DNA of 64,000 nucleotides from assembly GCF_014196345.1 (NCBI RefSeq), contig NZ_JACIDN010000013.1, positions 1 through 64,000 of the forward strand, read 5' to 3'. The notes beneath the pieces were generated by a model. It was given only the letters and a program-made list of their open reading frames with translations. It was not told the origin of the DNA and made no database searches. Below are positions 51,801-60,900 of this stretch, one piece after another. Position numbers and translations under genes: made by a program. Numbering within the stretch: the first letter of the stretch is position 1; each line of letters opens with the position of its first letter. The stretch is from Methylobacterium brachythecii (GTDB lineage: Bacteria; Pseudomonadota; Alphaproteobacteria; Rhizobiales; Beijerinckiaceae).

Positions 51801-52089
51801 TGAAGGTGACCGTCAGCGTCATGATGCCGTCGGTCGTCGCCTGGCTCGACATGTAGAGCATGCCCTCGACGCCGTTGATCTGCTCTTCGATCGGCGTTGC
51901 CACCGTCTCGACGATGACCTTCGGATTGGCGCCCGGGAAAGTCGCGCGCACGACGACGGACGGGGGCACCACGTCCGGGTATTCGGAGATCGGCATCGCG
52001 AAGAGCGAGAGCAGGCCTCCGATGAAGATCAGCACGGAGAGAACGCCCGCGAAAATCGGGCGGTCGATGAAGAACTTGGAGAGGTTCAT
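48895..52089 (-). CDS. RND multidrug efflux permease, HAE-1 (MexF/AcrB type)
   Basis: A 1064-residue pump with twelve predicted helices and two large periplasmic loops. The opening FFIDRPIFAGVLSVLIFIGG and SEYPDVVPPSVVVRATFPGAN is typical of HAE-1 pumps. The proton-relay Asp pair is in TM4 (GIVVDDAIVVVENVERN). It exports drugs or organic compounds by proton antiport with the adaptor encoded 90 bases upstream. ATG at 52089 follows GGAGG. No outer-membrane channel gene follows, so a channel encoded elsewhere is needed. Confidence 0.95.
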   Translation of the reverse strand: MNLSKFFIDRPIFAGVLSVLIFIGGLLSLFAMPISEYPDVVPPSVVVRATFPGANPKVIVETVATPIEEQINGVEGMLYMSSQATTDGIMTLTVTFKLGTDPDKAQQLVQNRVSQAEPRLPAVVRQLGIVTVKSSPDLTMVVHLVSPNGRYDMTYLRNYAVLNIKDRLARLDGVGQVQLFGSGDYSMRIWLDPQKVAEHGLSAGGVVREIQAQNVEAAAGVIGSSPAVPGLDLQLSLNAEGRLNSEEQFGEIVVKTGADGEITRLRDVARIELGASDYALRSLLDNKSAVAIPISQSPGSNAIQISDEVRRTMAEIKKNMPEGVDYQIVYDPTQFVRASIEAVIHTLLEAIALVVLVVILFLQTWRASIIPLLAVPVSIVGTFAVMHVFGFSINALSLFGLVLAIGIVVDDAIVVVENVERNIEAGLSPRDASYQAMREVSGPIIAIALVLVAVFVPLAFISGLTGQFYKQFALTIAISTVISAINSLTLSPALSALLLKDHHAPKDRLTRVLDTLLGWFFRRFNQAFGKASNGYGRGVGFVVSRRAVMMVLYAGLVGLTVVLFRQIPGGFVPGQDKQYLVGFAQLPDGATLDRTEEVIRKMSEIALKEPGVESAVAFPGLSINGFTNSSNSGIVFSTLKPFDERKGSSLSGAAIAMSLNKKYAAIPEAFIAMFPPPPVNGLGTIGGFKLQIEDRAGLGYEALNDATKAFMAKAMQAPELAGLFSSFQMNVPQLFADIDRTKARQLRIPVTDVFDTLQIYLGSLYVNDFNKFGRTYSVRVQADAPFRARSDDVGLLKVRAGSGEMVPLSALLRVRQTAGPERAMRYNGFLSADVNAGAAPGYSSGQAQAAATRIAAETLPRGFTFEWTDLTYQEFIAGNSGIWVFPLALILVFLVLAAQYESLALPLAILMIVPMGLLAAMFGVWLSAGDNNVFTQIGLIVLVGLSAKNAILIVEFARELEFAGRTPFEAAIEASRLRLRPILMTSMAFIMGVLPLVTATGAGAEMRNAMGVAVFSGMIGVTAFGLFLTPVFYVLLRRLSGNKALKHHGSTAAPIAHDQVAEPA

Positions 52090-52130
52090 GCCGCCCTCCG
52101 CGGGCGAATAGAGACGTGGGGAGAGAGGGC

Positions 52131-52145
52131 AGCCGCGCGGCGGCT
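52131..52145 (-). promoter_or_regulatory. Short hairpin between adaptor and pump genes
   Basis: AGCCGC-GCG-GCGGCT, a perfect 6-bp stem in the 90-base spacer, with no U-run. It may tune the adaptor-to-pump ratio. Confidence 0.35.
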
Positions 52146-52179
52146 ACCCGGAATGTCGATGAGGCGCGAAGGGCGGGTG

Positions 52180-53442
52180 TTAGCCGGGGTCGGCGTTCGC
52201 GAGCTTGCGCGTGGGCTGGCTGTCCGGCCGAGCACCCATGGCGATGTCCTCGGACTTGACGAGGCTGCCCGGACGCACGCGCTGCAGCCCATTGACCACG
52301 ATGCGCTCGCCACCGGTGAGCCCCGAGGTCACGACGCGCAGCCCGTCGACGGCCCGGCCGAGGATGACGGCGCGGAACTCCGCCCGGCTGTCCGCGCCGA
52401 CAACGAGGACGAACTTCTTGTCCTGATCCGTGCCGATGGCGCGCTCGTCCACGAGAAGCAGCCTCTCCGGCCGGGCTTGACCGAGCCGCATGCGAGCGAA
52501 CTGGCCGGGGATCAGGCGCCCATCGCCATTCTCGAAGGTCGCGCGAACCCGGACCGTCCCGCTATGCGCGTCGACCTTGTTGTCGATGAACTGAAGATGG
52601 CCCTTCGAGGTGATACCATCGGACGTGACCATCTCGACCGGGATGCGATCGAGCTTCCCGCGACCACCCTTCGGGTCGGTGATGGACGCCAGCGCCTTCA
52701 AGACGATCGTCTCGTTCGCATCGAAGCCCGCATAGACGGGATCGACCGAGACGAGGGTCGTGAGCACGGCTCCGCCAGCGCCGGCCGTCACCAGATTGCC
52801 GGGCGTGATCTCGCGGCGTCCGACGCGGCCACCGACAGCGGCGCGGACCTGCGTGTATCCGAGGTTCAACCGGGCCGTTTCCAGGGCGGCCTTGGCGCCG
52901 TCGAGGGCGGCTTTCGCCTCCTTGAACGCATTGGCGCGCACGTCGAGATCGCGAACCGTGACGATGGCCTGATCCGACAGCCGCCTGCCGCGCTCCAAAT
53001 CGCTGGTCGTCAGCGAGACACGCGCCTCCGCACTTGCAACCTGCGCCTCCAGGCGCTGGACTTCGGCGGCGTAAGGGGCCGGGTCGATCGTCACCAGCAA
53101 GTCGCCGGGTTTGACCAGCTCGCCTTCCGCGAAGTGCGTGGACTGGACCGCGCCGCCGACCCTGGCCCGCACATCGATGCGGTCGACGGCCTCGAGGCGG
53201 CCCGAAAACTCGTCCCAAAGGACGACGTTGCGCGGCTCCACCGTGGCGACGGCGGCGGGGACGGCCTGCTCGGCGGGAGCCGGCGCGGCAACCGCCTCGG
53301 CGCTGTGGAACATCGAAGGCGGTGCAAGGCGATAGGATGCGCTCGCGAGGAGCACGGCCACCATTCCGATCCCGAAGCTGCGGCGGAAGAGGAAGCGCGA
53401 TAGGGATGGGGAACGATCAGGGTTCACGACCGACTCCGACAT
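52180..53442 (-). CDS. RND efflux periplasmic adaptor (MexE/AcrA type)
   Basis: A 420-residue membrane-fusion protein with an N-terminal anchor (FGIGMVAVLLASASYRL). The lipoyl halves (RIDVRARVGGAVQSTHFAEGELVKPGDLLVTIDP and YTQVRAAVGGRVGRREITPGNLV) flank an alpha-hairpin coiled-coil, and a beta-barrel region follows. The long tail is hydrophilic. It connects the inner-membrane pump to an outer-membrane channel. It is divergent from a TetR gene, with an 88-base control region between. Confidence 0.94.
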   Translation of the reverse strand: MSESVVNPDRSPSLSRFLFRRSFGIGMVAVLLASASYRLAPPSMFHSAEAVAAPAPAEQAVPAAVATVEPRNVVLWDEFSGRLEAVDRIDVRARVGGAVQSTHFAEGELVKPGDLLVTIDPAPYAAEVQRLEAQVASAEARVSLTTSDLERGRRLSDQAIVTVRDLDVRANAFKEAKAALDGAKAALETARLNLGYTQVRAAVGGRVGRREITPGNLVTAGAGGAVLTTLVSVDPVYAGFDANETIVLKALASITDPKGGRGKLDRIPVEMVTSDGITSKGHLQFIDNKVDAHSGTVRVRATFENGDGRLIPGQFARMRLGQARPERLLLVDERAIGTDQDKKFVLVVGADSRAEFRAVILGRAVDGLRVVTSGLTGGERIVVNGLQRVRPGSLVKSEDIAMGARPDSQPTRKLANADPG

Positions 53443-53494
53443 ATGTACGGTTCGCTACACATGTCGGCATGGACGCCGGCCGTCAAGATGCTTA

Positions 53495-53510
53495 TTTATC
53501 GCTCGATAAA
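53495..53510. promoter_or_regulatory. TetR operator in the pump/regulator spacer
   Basis: TTTATCG-CT-CGATAAA, a perfect 7-bp inverted repeat with a 2-base centre, 20 bases before the TetR ATG and 53 before the adaptor start. Likely site for repression of both directions. Confidence 0.65.
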
Positions 53511-53530
53511 GAAATTGGAGCTTGCGCGCA

Positions 53531-54130
53531 ATGGTGATGGGGCGCCCCCGGTCCTTCTGCACGGACAAGGCCCTCGACGAGGCGATGGAGGTGTTCTGGC
53601 GCCACGGCTACGACGGATCGAGCCTCGCGATGCTCACCAAGGCGATGGGCATCAAGCCACCGAGCCTCTACGCGGCCTTCGGAAGCAAGGAGGGCCTGCT
53701 CAAGGCGGCGCTCGACCGCTATGCGCAGAAGCGGTCCGAACATATGCGCTACGTGCTGGCCGGCAAGACGGCCCGCGACGTGGCCGAGCGTTTCCTCTCC
53801 AGCATCGCCGAAAGCCACACCGATCCCGCTAATCCCCCCGGCTGCCTGCTCGTCCAGGGTGGCCTCGCCTGCGGGGAAGGGTCGGAGAGCATCCCCTTCG
53901 AGCTCGCGGCCAAGCGCGCGGAAACCGAGCGGGACCTCAAGGAACGCTTCGTGCTCGCGAAGCAGACTGGCGATCTCTCGAAAGAGTCCGATCCTTCGGC
54001 GCTGGCGCGCTTCCTCTCGACCGTCGCCTCAGGAATGGGCGTCCTTGCGTCGTCGGGAGCCGATCGCGAAGCTCTGCGGGACGTTGCCCGCGTCTCGATA
54101 CACGCATTTTCCAGTAATGCGCTTAGCTGA
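53531..54130 (+). CDS. TetR-family regulator of the RND pump
   Basis: A 199-residue repressor. The N-terminal HTH GRPRSF...ALDEAMEVFWRHGYDGSSLAMLTKAMGIKPPSLYAAFGSKEGL is that of the AcrR/TetR class with the TetR_C_33-like ligand domain (PPGCLLVQGGLACGEGSE). It is divergent from the adaptor-pump operon with a palindrome in the spacer, the standard arrangement for pump repressors. The start was placed at ATG 53531; ATG 53537 gives the more usual MGRPRSF opening and is equally possible. Confidence 0.92.
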   Translation: MVMGRPRSFCTDKALDEAMEVFWRHGYDGSSLAMLTKAMGIKPPSLYAAFGSKEGLLKAALDRYAQKRSEHMRYVLAGKTARDVAERFLSSIAESHTDPANPPGCLLVQGGLACGEGSESIPFELAAKRAETERDLKERFVLAKQTGDLSKESDPSALARFLSTVASGMGVLASSGADREALRDVARVSIHAFSSNALS

Positions 54131-54148
54131 TCCTATAGGTCAGAAGAC

Positions 54149-54202
54149 GGCCGGAAGCGGAATAGCTGCATTCGCCCGTGCGCTCCCTTGGAGCAGACAT
54201 TC
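54149..54202 (+). repeat. Dispersed intergenic repeat, copy 3 (degenerate)
   Basis: Starts GGCCGGAAGCGGAA and has GAGCAGACATTC at the same 40-nt offset seen in the copies at 14450 and 22254. It lies between the TetR and IalB-like genes. Confidence 0.5.
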
Positions 54203-54227
54203 AGATTTCGAGCCACCGACCGCGAGT

Positions 54228-54860
54228 TCAACCCAGCTCTCTACCCAGAGCATCAAGGGCTTGCGGCAGTCCTCGCCATGAGAGCGGGATGGCAACCTCC
54301 TGGCCAGCGGCGTTCTTGAAGGTTATGCGGCCTGGTTCGCTGGCGGCACGCCAGCGCTTGAGGGCCTCATCCTTGGCCGCGGCATCGGCGATGCAGGCGC
54401 CGGGCAAGCAACGGCGCCAGGGCAACTCTACACCATTGTTGTCCTTCTCCTCGGCGAGCAGGCGCACGGTGCTCGGGAAGGCGACGTTGGCAGGGAGCAC
54501 CACGGTGACCTGCAATGGCTCGGTAGCTCCGGTTCGGCCGATGGCGATCTGGGCGATGGGCTGGTTCTGTCCCTGGACCTGCATGGTCTGGCCGACCTCG
54601 CAGACGCGGACCGGCTTCTCCGCCGTGCCACCGCGCTGGCACCGCAGCACCCAGTCGCCGAAGCTTGCCGTGGTCGCGCCAGGCTCGGCCGGGACGACCC
54701 GCGGCGCGGGTTGGGGCGCCGCCTGCGGAGCGGCCGGTGACGCGGGCTTGTTCGGCTGGGCACCGACCGGCCAGGTCAGCCCGGCGGCAAGCAGCGCGAC
54801 TGTCGCTGGCAGGGCAAGCGCAAGGGTTGCCGTCCGGGGAAGCGTGACAAAGCGGAACAT
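54228..54860 (-). CDS. Invasion-associated locus B (IalB)-family exported protein
   Basis: A 210-residue protein with a signal peptide (ATLALALPATVALLAAGLTWPVGAQ), a Pro/Ala-rich linker (about 35-60) and then the IalB domain: FGDWVLRCQRGG...VCEVGQTM, VVLPANVAF and LPWRRCLPGACIAD. The Cys pairs are in conserved places. The family is widespread in Rhizobiales; Bartonella IalB is linked to erythrocyte invasion, but most members have unknown roles. It is downstream of and on the same strand as the giant autotransporter, separated by a stem-loop. Confidence 0.9.
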   Translation of the reverse strand: MFRFVTLPRTATLALALPATVALLAAGLTWPVGAQPNKPASPAAPQAAPQPAPRVVPAEPGATTASFGDWVLRCQRGGTAEKPVRVCEVGQTMQVQGQNQPIAQIAIGRTGATEPLQVTVVLPANVAFPSTVRLLAEEKDNNGVELPWRRCLPGACIADAAAKDEALKRWRAASEPGRITFKNAAGQEVAIPLSWRGLPQALDALGRELG

Positions 54861-54918
54861 GGCGGCTGGCCTGAAGAGGGGAATGAGAAGAGCGACAGGT
54901 CAGGCCCATCGGCAAGCG

Positions 54919-54951
54919 AAGGCCCGTGGGTTCAGTGATCCCGCGGGCCTT
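54919..54951 (-). terminator. Stem-loop after the autotransporter gene
   Basis: AAGGCCCGTGGG (54919-54930) pairs with CCCGCGGGCCTT (54940-54951), 12 pairs with one G-U and a 9-nt loop, 16 bases past the autotransporter stop. It likely ends that transcript before the IalB-like gene. Confidence 0.7.
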
Positions 54952-54967
54952 TGTCTGTAGCTGCGTC

Positions 54968-57900
54968 TTAGAACCGGTAGGTAAAGTTGCCCTTCACGCC
55001 ATGGTCCTGGGCGCGCTCGCCGACCTGGCCGGTATAGCCGACACCGAGGGTCGTGCTTGGGGCCATCAGCCAGTCGAGGCCGGCCTGGGCCACGAGGGCG
55101 TCGCGGTCGATAGGCAAGCCAGCGGACACGAATTGCTGGCCGCCGGCGAAGGCGAGCAGCGCCGAGGGCACTACGTCGCCGTAGGCCCGGCGGTAGCCGA
55201 CCAGCGCCCGCACCATGATCGGCATGCCGGTGGCGAACACCTCTGAGAGCCGCGCCTCCGCCCTGAGGCCGATGGTCGAGGTAGCGAGGTCGTAGTCGCG
55301 GCCTCGCGTGGTCAGAGCCGAAGCGCCCCCGACCTCGGTGAAGCCGTTGCTGCCGATGCGGATCGCTGCGGCGGCGACGAAGGGTTCGACGTATGCCGCC
55401 GTCGTGCCGACCCGGTATCCGAGTTCGCCGAAGCCCTGGGCAGTCGTGCCACCGTAGCGGGCGCTGGCGTTCTCGTTGAAGCCGGCGAAGGCGATGCCGC
55501 GCCGTGTGGTCAGGCTGTTGCCGCCATAGGTCGCGCCGAGGCGCAGCTGCAGCGGGCTCTGCGGACCGCCGAGCGGGCCGCCGGCATAGAGCGCTCCATA
55601 GCCGCTCTCGATCGTGCCCGAGGATTGCCGCCCCGTGACGTCGAAATTGGTGAAGCTGTAGCCGCCGGCCGCGCCGAGGCGCCAGTTGTTCTCGATCCGC
55701 GCATCGGCCCCGAGCACGAAGCCGGAGGTCTGGCGGGCGAGGCGAGCGGCGTTGCCGTCGCTCGCCGTCGAGCCGAACGCGCCGAAGCCCTGGCCCCAGA
55801 CCGCGATCGGGTTGGGATCAACGAGGAGCGCCGTGACCGGCGTCGGGGCGCTGGCCCGGCCCGGCAAGTCGGCCGTGTAGGCCGCCGGCAAGGTCGTGCC
55901 CGGTGCGAAGCGCTGGCCGACACCGAGCGTGTCGTTGCCGAAGCCCGTGGCATTCCCCCAGCGCAGCCGGTCGAGGACCGCCTCACGCACCAGGAACGCA
56001 TTCTCGAACTGCGTGGTGACTGCGCTCGAATGGATCTCGCCCGAGAGCGCATTGAAGGCCGCCCGCGATTGCGGCGCGGACAGCACGGCGATCGCATCAT
56101 AGAGGCGCGCACCGACGCCCGTCGCCTGGGCCGCATCGGCTACGGCGGCCTGGTTGCGGGTCTGCGCCGTCGTGGCGAATTGCAGGTCGTTGCGGGCGAG
56201 CCGCAGATAGGCGTCGTTGGCGTCGTAGGTCAGAAACGGCGTCAGGTAGGCGAAGTTCGAGGTCACGTTCGAGAACCGCCCCGTCACGCCACCGGCTGCA
56301 CTCAGGATCGTGTAGCTGGTGGTTGGGTTGTAGAGGCCGGCCTGCGCCGTGACGCGCACCGTGCCGCCTTGGATTGTGGCGGTGCCGCTCGCCGTGATCC
56401 GGTCCGACTGGCCGAGCGCCGTGGCGTCGACCTGGTAGAACGATTGGTTCGAGAACAGGATGTTGGCGACGTTCAGCGTGCCGACCGTACCGGCGCTCGC
56501 GCCTGGAGACACACTCGAGCCCGAGGCGACGGTCAGGCCCCCGGTTCTGCCCGAGCCGGCGAGGAGGGCGCCGTTGGCCACGCTCACGGACGAAGCGAGG
56601 TTGCCCGCGACCGTCAGCGTGCCGGCCTGCACCGTGGTGGCGCCGGTATAGGTGCTGGTGCCGCTCAACGTCAGATTGCCGGTACCGGTCTTGGTGAGCG
56701 AGGTGACGGTCGCGCCGTTGGCGATGGTGCCGGCATAGCTCGTCGAGCTGTTGTCGCCGCCTGCCGTCAGGGCGCCATTGCGGATCAGCGCCGCCGTGCC
56801 GGTGCCCGACAGCGAGCCGACCGTGAAGGCCGTGCCGCCGAGATCGAACGTTCCGTTATTGGCGAGGCTCGTGACGCCGGTCAGGGCGCCGGTCAGCGTC
56901 ATATTGGCGCCAGCCGCGTTCGAGACCGCGCCGTTGAGCTGGCCCGAGGCCTGGACGGTCCCGGTATTGGCCAAGCCGCCGTTGAGGACACCACTGGTAG
57001 CGAGCGTCCCGGCATTGCCGAACGGTCCGGTCACCGTGCTCCAGGTGCCGGTGTTGGTGATGTTGCCGGAGGCCGTGTTGGTCGTATCCGCGGTGTAGCT
57101 GCCGTTATTGACGACGCTGCCGGTATTGACGAGGGCATCGATGATGCTGCCGCCCTGGGCCACCGTGATCGAACCGGCATTGTTGATCCCGGCCGGCGCC
57201 GTGAGCCTGCCACCTGACGCGACCGTAAGGCTGCCGGCATTGCTTAGCAGGCCGGCAAGGGCGTAGGCGCCGCTGCCGCTCACCGCGAGGCTAGCACCGC
57301 CGGCATTCGTGAAGGTACCGTTGCTCGCGACGGCTCCAGAGATGGTCACGCTGCCGGCATTGTTGGCGACGGCACCATCGATGCGCCCGGCCGAGGCGGT
57401 CACCGTGCCGGTGTTGGTCAACCCACCCGCCAGCGTGCCGCTGTTCGAGAAGCTGCCGGCATTGGTCAGGCCGCCGGTCGCCGTTCCGGCATTGGCGAAG
57501 CTGGCGCCTGCCAGCGTGACGATCGGCGAAGCGAGGCTGCCACCGGCCGCCAGCGTCAGCGTGCCGCCCGAGACCGTCGTCGCCCCAGTATAGGTGTTCG
57601 CACCGGACAGCGTGAAATTGCCAGTGCCGCCCTTGGTAAGACCGCCCGTGCCGGAGATCACACCGGCATAGCCCGTCGAGGCGTTGCTGCTGCCCGTGGT
57701 CAGCTTGCCTGCACCGAGCGTCACGCCACCGGCACCGCTCAGCGAGGCGACGGTCTGGTTGAAGCCGTTCAGGTCCATCCGGCCAGCCGCCGCCACCGTC
57801 ACCGCCGAGCCCGACGAGAAGGTGTTGGCTACGCCTGCCTGAAGCGTGCCAGCCGAGACCGTGGTCGCGCCAGCGTAGGTGTTCGACCCCGACAGGGTTA

Positions 57901-60900
57901 GGGTACCGGTTCCCTGCTTGGTCAGTCCGGTCGCACCGGAGATCGTGCCGGCATAGCCCGACCCGCTGTTATCGCTGCCGGCCGTCAGCGTGCCGCCACC
58001 CGTGATGGCCGCGGCAGCCGTTGTACCAGCGAGCGAGCCGACGCTCAGGCCGTTGCCGCCCAGCGCCAGCGCGCCGTCATTGGTGAAGCGACCGATGCCG
58101 GAGAGGCCGCCGACGACGGTGAAGACCGCGCCGGCATTGTTGGCGACGCTGCCGTTGATCTGGCCCTGCGCGTTGACCGTTCCGCTATTGGCGAGCGTGC
58201 CGTTGACCACGCTGGTCGCGGCGTTGGTGTTGAAGGTCCCTGCCAGGATCGTCGCGCCGCCATTGATGGTGCCGGCATTGGTCGTGGTGCCGGCCGTGTT
58301 GGTCAGGCCGCCGGTGACCGTTCCGCTCGCGTTGTTGGCGAAGGTGCCGCTGTTCGACACGCTGCTGCCGATCGTGCCGTCGTTGCTCGCGGTGCCGCTG
58401 TTGGTCAGGCTGCCGGCGACGGTTCCGGCGTTCGTGAAGATCGCCGCATTGTTCACGTCACCCGCGAGCGAACCGCTCGAGGCGAGCGCCAGAGTGCCGC
58501 CGGTCACGGTCGTGAGACCCGTATAGGTGTTGGCAGCGGTCAGCGTGAGCGTGCCGCCCCCGAACTTGGTCAGGCCGGCCGAGCCCTGAAGGACGTTGCC
58601 GATGGTCGTGCCGACACCGCTCTCGGTGGTGATCGAAGCCGCCGTGGCGCCCGTGATCCCGCTATCGGCGACGAGGTTCAGTGCATCGCCGGACAGCACG
58701 TAGCCGTCGGTCCTGAACTGCAGGCCCTCGAAGCTTTGCGCTCCGGTCACCACCACCGCGCCACCGGCCGTGCCACCGAACACGCCGACCTGCGACCGCC
58801 ACTGGTCGTTGGCGGCCCCGTCCAGCGTCGTCCAATTGGTGCGGGTGGCATCCCACGTTCCCATACCGCCATCGACCGCCCCGTTGGCGGAACTGTTGCC
58901 GCCATCCCAGAACTGGACGAGCTGCCCGTTGCTAGCCAGCAGGACGTTGTACTGCGACGGACCGGCGCCGCCGTTGGTCACGATCTGCGTGAGGTCGGAG
59001 GTGGCCGCCGTGCCACCGTTGGTCACCGTATCGAAGCGGCCGGTGGTCGTGCCGGTCACGTTGAACAGCGTGTAGTAGCCGCTGGAGATCTGACCGCCGC
59101 TGGTGGTCCTGAGCGCCAGGGTGCTGCCCTCATTCACCAGCAGGTTGCCGCCGACCTTGATCAGGTCGTTGTTGGCGCCGCCGACCACACCCGGAGCACC
59201 GAGCTCGAACAGCGAGGTCGAACCGGAATTGAGAGTGTAGTCGCTGTTGACCGTCAGCGTGCCCGGCGAGTTGCCGGCCGAAACCGTGCCGCCGCTCCCG
59301 ACGACCACCGAACCGGCGATGATGCCCGAGCCGTGCAGCGTGCCGGCGGTATTGACGTTGACTATGGCGCTGTTCGCCGCGATCTGCCCGACGGCGGCGG
59401 TGTTGCCCAGCGTCCCGTTGACCGCGAGGATGCCGCCATTCACGTTGGCCGTCATTCCCGCAATCGGGGATGTCGTTTGACCGGTGAGGACCCAGGTTCC
59501 GGTATCCAACTTGTTGATCGTTCCGGCTCCGCTGAGGGATCCGAGAGCGAGTGTGCCAGCAGCCCCGTTCGCCGCTGTCCCATCGCCGGCACCCCGCAAA
59601 TTCAGCGTGTTCGTGCCGCCGCCGAGGTCAATGTTTCCGACGCCAGCCGCGTCATGGGTGCCTGCTGCCTGAAGGGTTAGCCCAGAGGTCGCATCTAGGA
59701 TCGCCGTGCTTCTGACTGTACCAGTGTAGACGTTTACGGTGTCGTTGGCCGAGCCGAGAGTGATGTTGCCGGTGCTCGATCCGGCCCGGAGGGTCACGGT
59801 CGTTTCCGTATTACCGCTCTGGATCGCGCCGCTGATCGTGCCGTAATTGTCGATCGAGCCGCCCGGCAGCGCAACGGCGGCCACGGCTGCGTTGCCCGCG
59901 CTGATCGTGCCGGCATTGGTCAGTGTCAGCAGACCGCCCACGGCCCGAATGCCATAACCAAAGTCGATAGAGCTGCCACCGTTGATCTGGCCGCCAACGA
60001 AATTGCCCTGACTGTCGCTGCGGAGTGCATTGAGCACAGTGCCGCCGCTCCCGAGGTATAGGCCTGTGTTGCGTGTCGAACTGATCGTCCCACTGGTCGT
60101 GACGGAGGCCGTGCCCGCGATGTTCACGCCGTCATCGTCGCCGCCGATCGTACCGGTGTTGGCGGTGATCGTTCCGTTGCTTTCGAAACGCGCGCCGTAC
60201 CGGGTCGTACCCGTGATCATCCCCTCATTGGATAGTGTTCCCGGGTTAGCCGCGCCGAAGCCGGTGAAGTAGACGCCGTTGTCGCCGCCGATGCTGCCGG
60301 TGGATTGGTTGGTGACGCTCCCGGACAGAATGTTCACGCCAGACGTGCCGGTTGCGCCGCTGGCAACCGTGACAGCGCCCGTCGTGGTGTCGTAGCTGCC
60401 TGCCGCGATGGTGCCGCCATTGGTGACCGACGTCGCCGACGTACCGAAGAGGCCGTACACCCCACCTATGGTCTTCACACCTTCACCAACCGAGACGGTG
60501 ATCGGACCGCCGCCCGATGCGGCAAGCGCCATGCCGTAGCTCGACCCGACGACACGGCCGCTTTGAGCCGTGACGTAGAGGTGACCGGTTCCGTTCGTCG
60601 CGGCATTGATGCCGGTCCCGTTCGAGGCGGTGATGGCGCCGGCCGTGACGATGTCGACGCTGCCGTTCGAACGGGCACTGGCAACGATGCCATTCTGCGA
60701 ACCCGACACGTTGCCGAGTGCCGTCGTGGTGCCGAGCGTGATGTTGCCCGTCAAACTGCTCGCGTCGATGCCGTTTCCGTTCTGGCCGGTGATCGATCCT
60801 CCGCCGTTGATTGTCAGGCTCTCGGTAGCGTCCGAGTGAAAAAACACGCCGTTATTGCCAGCCGTGATCGTACCCGTATTCGTGATCGCACCACCGCCGC

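Noticed and set aside
48880..53403. A 1,507-codon open frame on the + strand across the RND pump and adaptor region
   Set aside because: It runs exactly antisense to two unmistakable RND genes and their spacer, is Arg/His/Asp-rich and has no domain; it is an effect of G/C-rich third positions.
55625..57217. A 530-codon + strand frame and other long + strand frames inside the autotransporter
   Set aside because: Antisense to the repeat-rich autotransporter, with composition expected from reversed Gly/Thr/Ala codons and no motifs.
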